From NCBI RefSeq assembly GCF_902833045.1, contig NZ_CADFDU010000004.1:496001-560000 (forward strand): a stretch of DNA of 64,000 bases, read 5' to 3'. Source of the DNA: Burkholderia sp. BCC0322. GTDB taxonomy: Bacteria; Pseudomonadota; Gammaproteobacteria; Burkholderiales; Burkholderiaceae. Positions 58,464 to 64,000 of the stretch are shown in pieces. The position numbers were made by a program, and so were the translations under genes. The notes under the pieces are model-generated. The model saw only the letters and a list, made by a program, of their open reading frames with translations. It made no database searches and was not told the DNA's origin. Within the stretch, counting starts at the first letter, position 1, and the number at the start of each line of letters is the position of its first letter.

Positions 58464-59657
58464 ATGACTCAGAAGACCCATCGCCGCCGGCGCATTGTGC
58501 TGGCTTCCCTCGCCGTCGTCGCGATCGCCGCCGGCGTCACGCTGAAGGCCTGCGCGCCCGACAAGCATCCGCAATACCTGTCCGCGCCCGTCACGCGCGG
58601 CGATCTCGAGAACGCGGTGCTCGCGACCGGCGCGCTGCAGGCGTTCAAGCAGGTCGACGTCGGCGCGCAGGTATCGGGACAATTGAAGTCGCTGAAGGTC
58701 AAGCTCGGCGACAAGGTCACGAAGGGCCAGTGGCTCGCCGAGATCGATCCCGTGATCTCGGAAAACGCGCTGCGCCAGGCGCGCGCCAGCGAGGATAGCC
58801 TGCGCGCGCAACAGCAATCGACCGCCGCGCAACTCACGCAAGCGGAACTCGCGTTCCGGCGCCAGCAGGCGATGCTGCCCGACGACGCGACGTCGCGCGA
58901 ATCGTTCGAGGCCGCACGCGCGACGCTCGATGTGCAGCGCGCGACGCTCGCGTCCCTCGCCGCGCAGATCCGCTCGGCCCGCATCCAGATCGAGACCGCG
59001 CAGGCCAACCTCGGCTACACGCGCATCGTCGCACCGATCGACGGCGAGGTCGTCGCGGTCGTCACGCAGGAAGGCCAGACCGTGATCGCGCAGCAACAGG
59101 CGCCGGTGATCCTGAAGCTCGCCGATCTCGACACGATGACCGTGAAGGCGCAGGTGTCGGAAGCCGACGTGATCCGCGTGAGCGCCGGCCAGACCGCGTA
59201 TTTCACGATCCTCGGCGAACCGGACAAGCGCCACTACGGCAAGCTGCGCGCGATCGAGCCGGCGCCGCAGAACTACGCCGAAGCGCAGAGCGCGCTCGGC
59301 GGCGGCGCGGGCGGCGGCACGAAGCCGAACTCGGCCGTGTTCTACAACGCGCTGTTCGAAGTGCCGAATCCCGAGCATCGGCTGCGCATCTCGATGACCG
59401 CGCAAGTCAACATCGTGCTCGGCAACGCGCGCAATGCGCTCAGCATTCCGGCGGCCGCGCTCGGCGAAAAACGCAAGGACGGCACCTACGCGGTGCGCGT
59501 GCTGCGCGCCGACGGCAGCACGGAAACGCGCAGCGTCCGCATCGGCATCAACAACAACGTGCGCGTCGAAGTGCTGGCCGGTCTGAAGGACGGCGAGCGC
59601 GTCGTGATCGGCGAAGCGGCCGGGGACGACCATGCGCCGCTGTCGGACGTGGTGTGA
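58464..59657 (+). CDS. macA: MacA-type periplasmic adaptor of an ABC efflux pump
   Basis: The protein has 397 residues. One N-terminal membrane segment (about 11-30) anchors a periplasmic adaptor: lipoyl/beta-barrel portions (VTRGDLENAVLATGALQAFKQVDVGAQVSGQLKSL, then GYTRIVAPIDGEVVAVVTQEGQTV) flank an alpha-helical hairpin (about 95-180). C-terminal NNNVRVEVLAGLKDGERVVIG is the membrane-proximal domain. It joins MacB to an outer membrane channel. Its stop lies two bases before the macB start codon, so they are co-translated. Substrates in relatives include macrolides, peptides and siderophores. Confidence 0.92.
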   Translation: MTQKTHRRRRIVLASLAVVAIAAGVTLKACAPDKHPQYLSAPVTRGDLENAVLATGALQAFKQVDVGAQVSGQLKSLKVKLGDKVTKGQWLAEIDPVISENALRQARASEDSLRAQQQSTAAQLTQAELAFRRQQAMLPDDATSRESFEAARATLDVQRATLASLAAQIRSARIQIETAQANLGYTRIVAPIDGEVVAVVTQEGQTVIAQQQAPVILKLADLDTMTVKAQVSEADVIRVSAGQTAYFTILGEPDKRHYGKLRAIEPAPQNYAEAQSALGGGAGGGTKPNSAVFYNALFEVPNPEHRLRISMTAQVNIVLGNARNALSIPAAALGEKRKDGTYAVRVLRADGSTETRSVRIGINNNVRVEVLAGLKDGERVVIGEAAGDDHAPLSDVV

Positions 59658-59659
59658 CG

Positions 59660-61732
59660 ATGAGCCAGCCCCTGCTGAAACTCGCGGCCGTCACCCGACG
59701 CTTTCCGGCCGGCGACAAGGATGTCGTTGTCCTGAACAATGTCAACCTGTCGATCCACGCGGGCGAGATCGTCGCGATCGTCGGCGCGTCGGGCTCCGGG
59801 AAGTCGACGCTGATGAACATCCTCGGCTGCCTCGATCACCCGAGCGAAGGCACCTACACGGTCGGCGGACGCGACACGCACATGCTCGACACCGACGAGC
59901 TCGCGCAACTGCGCCGCGAACACTTCGGCTTCGTGTTCCAGCGCTACCACCTGCTGCCGCACGTCGACGCCGTCGCGAACCTCGAAATGCCCGCGATCTA
60001 TGCCGGCACGCCGCGCGCCGAGCGGCACGCACGCGCCCGCGAGCTGCTCGCGCGCCTCGGGCTCGCGGATCGCGCGCACCATCGCCCCGGGCAACTGTCC
60101 GGTGGCCAGCAGCAGCGCGTGAGCATCGCGCGTGCGCTGATGAACGGCGGCCAGGTGATCCTCGCCGACGAACCGACCGGCGCGCTCGACACGAAAAGCG
60201 GCCAGGACGTGATCCGCATCCTGCACGAGCTGAACGCGCTCGGCCATACGATCGTCATCGTCACGCACGACAAGGCCGTCGCGCGCCATGCGAAGCGCAT
60301 CATCGAGATCAGCGACGGCGAGATCGTCGCCGACCGGCCGAACCGGCACTATGCGGAAGCCCTCGCGGAAGCGGGCGCGGACGCGGCAGACGCTGAGGAA
60401 GCGACCGAAGCTGCAGCCGGCGAATCACCCGCACGCGGTCGCCACGACACGCCGCCGCCCGCAGCCGTCGACACCGATGCGCGTTCCGACATCGATACCG
60501 ACAACGGCACCCGCACGCGACGCTTCGCCGCCGGCTCCGGCCGCTTCGCCGAGGCCTGCCGGATGGCGTCGATCGCGCTCGTGTCGCACCGGTTGCGCAC
60601 GCTGCTGACGATGCTCGGCATCATCATCGGCATCACGTCGGTCGTGTCGATCGTCGCGATCGGCGAAGGCGCGAAGCGCTACATGCTCGACGAGATCGGC
60701 AGCATCGGCACGAACACGATCAACCTCTATCCGGGCACCGACTGGGGCGACAGCCGCGCCGACACGATCCAGACGCTCGTGCCCGCCGATGTCGCCGCGC
60801 TCGCCGAGCAGCCGTACGTCGACAGCGCGACGCCCGAAACGTCGCGCACGCTGCTGCTGCGCTACCGCAACATCGACGTGAACGCGCTCGTGAGCGGCGT
60901 CGGCGACCGCTTCTTCCAGGCGCGCGGGATGCGTTTCGCGCTGGGTGTCGCGTTCGACGAGGACGCGGTACGCCGCCAGGCGCAGGTGGCCGTGATCGAC
61001 CAGAACACGCGCCGCAAGCTGTTCGGCGCGACGCGCAACCCGATCGGCGAAGTGATCCTGGTCGACAACGTGCCGTGCGTCGTGATCGGCGTGACGGCCG
61101 ACAAGAAGAGCGCGTTCGGCAGCGTGAAGAGCCTGAACGTGTGGGTGCCGTACACGACCGCGAGCGGGCGTCTCTTCGGGCAGCGCTATCTCGACAGCAT
61201 CACCGTGCGCGTGCGTGACGGGCAGCCGAGCGCCGCCGCCGAGAAAAGCCTCGAAAAGCTGATGACCCAGCGCCACGGCCGCAAGGACTTCTTCACGTAC
61301 AACATGGACAGCGTGGTGAAGACCGTCGAGAAGACCGGCCAGTCGCTCACCTTGCTGCTGTCGCTGATCGCCGTGATCTCGCTCGTCGTCGGCGGGATCG
61401 GCGTGATGAACATCATGCTGGTGTCGGTCACCGAGCGCACGCGCGAAATCGGCATCCGGATGGCGGTCGGCGCGCGCCAGTCCGACATCCTGCAGCAGTT
61501 CCTCGTCGAAGCCGTGCTCGTCTGCCTGCTCGGCGGCACGATCGGCATCGCGCTGTCGTTCGGGCTCGGCGCGCTGTTCTCGATGTTCGTCGCGCAGTGG
61601 AAGATGGTGTTCTCGGCCGGCGCGATCGTGACCGCGTTCGTCTGCTCGACGCTCACCGGTGTGATCTTCGGCTTCATGCCCGCGCGCAACGCGTCGCGGC
61701 TCGATCCGATCGATGCGCTCGCGCGCGACTGA
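59660..61732 (+). CDS. macB: MacB-type ABC transporter, ATPase plus FtsX-like permease
   Basis: The protein has 690 residues. The N-terminal ATPase has Walker A GASGSGKST (42-50), signature LSGGQQQR (about 142-149) and Walker B VILADEPTGALD. After a linker (about 230-300), the permease has a first membrane segment at TLLTMLGIIIGITSVVSIVAI, a large periplasmic domain, and three membrane segments at the C-terminus. MacB powers tripartite export by a mechanotransmission cycle. It starts at ATG 59660, two bases after the macA stop; a GTG three codons earlier is possible. The NodT-type outer membrane factor follows after 13 bases. Confidence 0.93.
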   Translation: MSQPLLKLAAVTRRFPAGDKDVVVLNNVNLSIHAGEIVAIVGASGSGKSTLMNILGCLDHPSEGTYTVGGRDTHMLDTDELAQLRREHFGFVFQRYHLLPHVDAVANLEMPAIYAGTPRAERHARARELLARLGLADRAHHRPGQLSGGQQQRVSIARALMNGGQVILADEPTGALDTKSGQDVIRILHELNALGHTIVIVTHDKAVARHAKRIIEISDGEIVADRPNRHYAEALAEAGADAADAEEATEAAAGESPARGRHDTPPPAAVDTDARSDIDTDNGTRTRRFAAGSGRFAEACRMASIALVSHRLRTLLTMLGIIIGITSVVSIVAIGEGAKRYMLDEIGSIGTNTINLYPGTDWGDSRADTIQTLVPADVAALAEQPYVDSATPETSRTLLLRYRNIDVNALVSGVGDRFFQARGMRFALGVAFDEDAVRRQAQVAVIDQNTRRKLFGATRNPIGEVILVDNVPCVVIGVTADKKSAFGSVKSLNVWVPYTTASGRLFGQRYLDSITVRVRDGQPSAAAEKSLEKLMTQRHGRKDFFTYNMDSVVKTVEKTGQSLTLLLSLIAVISLVVGGIGVMNIMLVSVTERTREIGIRMAVGARQSDILQQFLVEAVLVCLLGGTIGIALSFGLGALFSMFVAQWKMVFSAGAIVTAFVCSTLTGVIFGFMPARNASRLDPIDALARD

Positions 61733-61745
61733 CGCAAGGCCTGCC

Positions 61746-63119
61746 ATGACGCATTCCTCACCGCTTCACCGCCTGGGCGCATTCGCGTGCGCGGCCGCAT
61801 TGCTCGCCGGCTGTGCGGGTGCGCGCCATGAACCGCTGCCCGCCGTCGCGATGCCCGCGAACTGGGCAGCACCGGTCGCGGCCGGCGCACCGGCCACGAC
61901 GCGCGACTGGTGGCGCAGCTTCGGCGATCCGCAGCTCGACGCGCTGATCGACGACGCGCTGCGCGCCAACAACGACCTCGCGATCGCCGCGATCCGCGTG
62001 TACCGCGCGCAACTGCAGGCCGGGCTCGCCGACACGAACCTGACGCCCGCCGTATCGCTCGGCGCGAACGGCGCCGTGTCGCGCACGCTCGATACGCACC
62101 GGACGAGCCGGACGAGCGGCGTGACCGGCTCGCTCAGCTATGAAATCGACCTGTGGGGCCGGCTGGCCGCGCTGCGCGACGCCGCACGCTGGGAGGCCGA
62201 CGCGACGGCCGCCGATCTCGAGGCCGCGCGGCTGTCGCTGATCGGCACGACGGCATCGCTGTACTGGCAGATCGGCTATCTGAACCGGCAGATCGCGCTC
62301 GGCGACGCGAACATCGCGTATGCGGTCCGCACGCTCGCGATCGTCCGGTCGCGGCACGCGGCCGGTGCCGTGTCGGGGCTCGACCTTGCGCAGGCCGAAC
62401 AGAGCCTCGCCGCGCAGCGCGCAGCGCAGACGCAACTGATCCAGCAGCGCACCGAGAACCGCCACGCCCTCGCAATCCTGTTCGACCGGCCGCCTCAGCA
62501 ACGCGCGGCGGAACCGTCGGCACTGCCCGATGCGGCACCGCCGGACGTGGCGGCCGGCCTGCCGGCGAGCCTGCTCGGCCGGCGCCCCGACCTGCGCGCG
62601 GCGGAATTCCGGCTGCGCGAGTCGCTCGCGCAGATCGACGCGACGCGCACGAGCTTCTACCCAACCTTCACGCTGACCGGCCAGGCCGGCACGTCGAGCA
62701 CGAGCCTCGAGCGCGTGCTCGCGAATCCGGTCGGCACGCTCGGGCTCGGCCTGGCACTGCCGTTCATCCAGTGGAACACGATGCAGCTGCAGATCAAGGT
62801 ATCGAAGACACAGTACGAGGAAGCCGTGGTCGGATTCCGCCAGAAGCTCTACACGGCGCTCGCGGAAGTCGAGAACGCGCTGTCGGCGCGCGTGCAGCTC
62901 GAACGCGAAGCCGAACAGCGCGCGCTGTCGCTGGCCCAGGCGCAGCGCGCCGAGCGGCTTGCCGCCGCGCGCTTCGCAGCCGGCGCGACCGCCGTGCAGC
63001 CATGGCTCGACCAGCAGCGGCTGCTGCGGGACGCGCAAAGCGCCGACGCGCAAACGCGCCTGAACCGGCTCAACAACCAGATGACGCTGTACCGCGCGCT
63101 CGGCGGCGGGACGTCCTGA
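61746..63119 (+). CDS. NodT-family outer membrane factor lipoprotein
   Basis: The protein has 457 residues. A lipoprotein signal ends LLAGC (Cys at residue 23). Two tandem outer-membrane-efflux domains contain the repeated coiled-coil hairpins expected of TolC-like proteins, with QPLDALI-like DPQLDALIDDAL near the start and FYPTFTLTGQAGTSSTSLERVL and FIQWNTMQLQIKVSKTQYEEAVVGF in the second half. It forms the trimeric outer membrane channel for MacAB. Third gene of the operon, 13 bases after macB. Confidence 0.92.
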   Translation: MTHSSPLHRLGAFACAAALLAGCAGARHEPLPAVAMPANWAAPVAAGAPATTRDWWRSFGDPQLDALIDDALRANNDLAIAAIRVYRAQLQAGLADTNLTPAVSLGANGAVSRTLDTHRTSRTSGVTGSLSYEIDLWGRLAALRDAARWEADATAADLEAARLSLIGTTASLYWQIGYLNRQIALGDANIAYAVRTLAIVRSRHAAGAVSGLDLAQAEQSLAAQRAAQTQLIQQRTENRHALAILFDRPPQQRAAEPSALPDAAPPDVAAGLPASLLGRRPDLRAAEFRLRESLAQIDATRTSFYPTFTLTGQAGTSSTSLERVLANPVGTLGLGLALPFIQWNTMQLQIKVSKTQYEEAVVGFRQKLYTALAEVENALSARVQLEREAEQRALSLAQAQRAERLAAARFAAGATAVQPWLDQQRLLRDAQSADAQTRLNRLNNQMTLYRALGGGTS

Positions 63120-63170
63120 CCGCGGCGCGCACCGGGCCGGCCGCGCCAGCCGTACCAGCCGCGCGCGGCA

Positions 63171-64000
63171 TCATTCGCACACGGGTGCCCCGCGCCGCGC
63201 CGGTGCGAACGCCACCGCGCTCGCCGTCGCGAGCACAGCCACGCCCGCCGCGCCGTACATCATCACCCAACCGAATCCGTGCACGAGCGCCGCGTGCAGC
63301 GCCGCGCCGGTCGGGTCGGCCTGCGCGAGCGCCGGTGCGATCTCGTGCAGCGCGTCGGTTCGGCCGGATGCGATTTCCTGCGCGAGCCGGCGCAGCGCCG
63401 CGTCGCCGATCGTGCCCGCGATACCGGCCTTCAGGCTCGCGACGATTCCCGCGACCAGCACGAAGCCCATCGCCGCGATGTTCAGCGCGAGCGAGATCAT
63501 CCGCGCGCTCATGTCGATACCCGACGCCATTCCGGCACGCGAGCTCGGCACCGCACCCGTGGTGGTATTGGTCACGGGCGTGTTCGTGAGCCCGAGCCCG
63601 ATGCCGGCGATCACGCAGCCGGGCAGCATCGTGATCCAGCTTGCATGGTCGGCCGCGCTGCCGATCCGCATCAGCGCGAAACCCGCCGCGATCGTGAACA
63701 GGCCGCCCGGGATCACGACGCCCGGCCCGTAGCGCAACGCGAGCCGTTCGCCAAGCGGCGGCGCGACCAGCGTCGGCAACGTGTACGCGAGCAACGCGAG
63801 GCCGGCCGTCACGCTGTCGTAGCCGAGCGCGACCTGGAACCAGATCGGCAGGTAGATCATGAACGGCCAGAAGCTGAAGTTCATCCCCATCGAACCGAAG
63901 ATCGCGCCGGTAAACGCGCGAATCCGGAATACCGAGAAGTCGAACATCGGCCGCGCGCTGGCGCGTTCCGCGATGAAGAAGCCGACCAGCGCCAGCATGG
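63171..64000 (-). CDS. MFS transporter, DHA2-like, 3' part (cut by window edge)
   Basis: The C-terminal 275 residues of a major facilitator transporter are present and the 5' end lies beyond base 64000. At least six membrane segments are seen, including FTGAIFGSMGMNFSFWPFMIYLPIWFQ, VTAGLALLAYTLPTLVAPPL, LPGCVIAGIGLGLTNTPVTN and FVLVAGIVASLKAGI. The loop LTNTPVTNTTTGAVPSSRAGMASGI is the DHA2-family motif between segments. Such 14-segment pumps export drugs or biocides with proton exchange. It is convergent with the NodT-type gene across 51 bases and is not part of that operon. Substrate unknown. Confidence 0.88.
   Translation of the reverse strand, partial: MLALVGFFIAERASARPMFDFSVFRIRAFTGAIFGSMGMNFSFWPFMIYLPIWFQVALGYDSVTAGLALLAYTLPTLVAPPLGERLALRYGPGVVIPGGLFTIAAGFALMRIGSAADHASWITMLPGCVIAGIGLGLTNTPVTNTTTGAVPSSRAGMASGIDMSARMISLALNIAAMGFVLVAGIVASLKAGIAGTIGDAALRRLAQEIASGRTDALHEIAPALAQADPTGAALHAALVHGFGWVMMYGAAGVAVLATASAVAFAPARRGAPVCE

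Overview
The window looks like a secondary-chromosome segment of a Burkholderia, most likely of the B. cepacia complex. GC is high throughout. The gene content is typical of that group: FtrA plus rhodanese, a PenA-type beta-lactamase with divergent PenR, a glutaminase, a YgiW/QseBC-like block, RstAB, MacAB with a NodT-type outer membrane factor, and a giant PATR autotransporter. No rRNA, tRNA, CRISPR array, transposase or integrase gene was seen. Assignments are from reading the protein sequences, not from searches.

Layout. 1-9.4 kb: end of an Orn/Lys/Arg decarboxylase, a TPR-like protein, ftrA/rhodanese, a superinfection-immunity-like membrane protein, a P450, a DUF2158 protein, a PEP-mutase-family enzyme, an ankyrin protein, a GNAT and an RpiR regulator. 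9.4-12 kb: ygiW-like gene divergent from a two-component system. 12-17 kb: MarR/monooxygenase pair, small membrane gene and penA/penR, threaded by nine same-orientation copies of a gap-free 76-bp intergenic repeat. 17-28 kb: amylo-alpha-1,6-glucosidase and a 2861-residue autotransporter. 28-42 kb: YdcF/SanA-like protein, second MreB-like protein, PlpD-like patatin (type Vd), AzoR, RstBA, glutaminase, an AT-rich cytochrome c island, and small enzymes and regulators including a TetR/FAD-monooxygenase pair.

42.4-52.3 kb is the most unusual part. It is a compact block of nine genes in five transcription units: three membrane di-iron desaturase/hydroxylase domains (one fused to a PAP2-like phosphatase), a Rieske oxygenase, a GH3-type acyl-adenylating enzyme, two GNAT-fold acyltransferases, a PF10118 ferritin-like protein and an alpha/beta hydrolase. 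Overlapping stops and starts show co-transcription. There is no ACP, PKS or NRPS. I infer an uncharacterised pathway that desaturates or hydroxylates a lipid and conjugates it to an amine or amino acid.

52.3-64 kb: RNase T2, a periplasmic protein, an HdeD-like membrane domain fused to a permuted-papain-like domain, a Tat-type lipoprotein, an XRE regulator, an HD phosphohydrolase, the macA-macB-nodT efflux operon, and the 3' part of a DHA2-type MFS transporter leaving the right edge.
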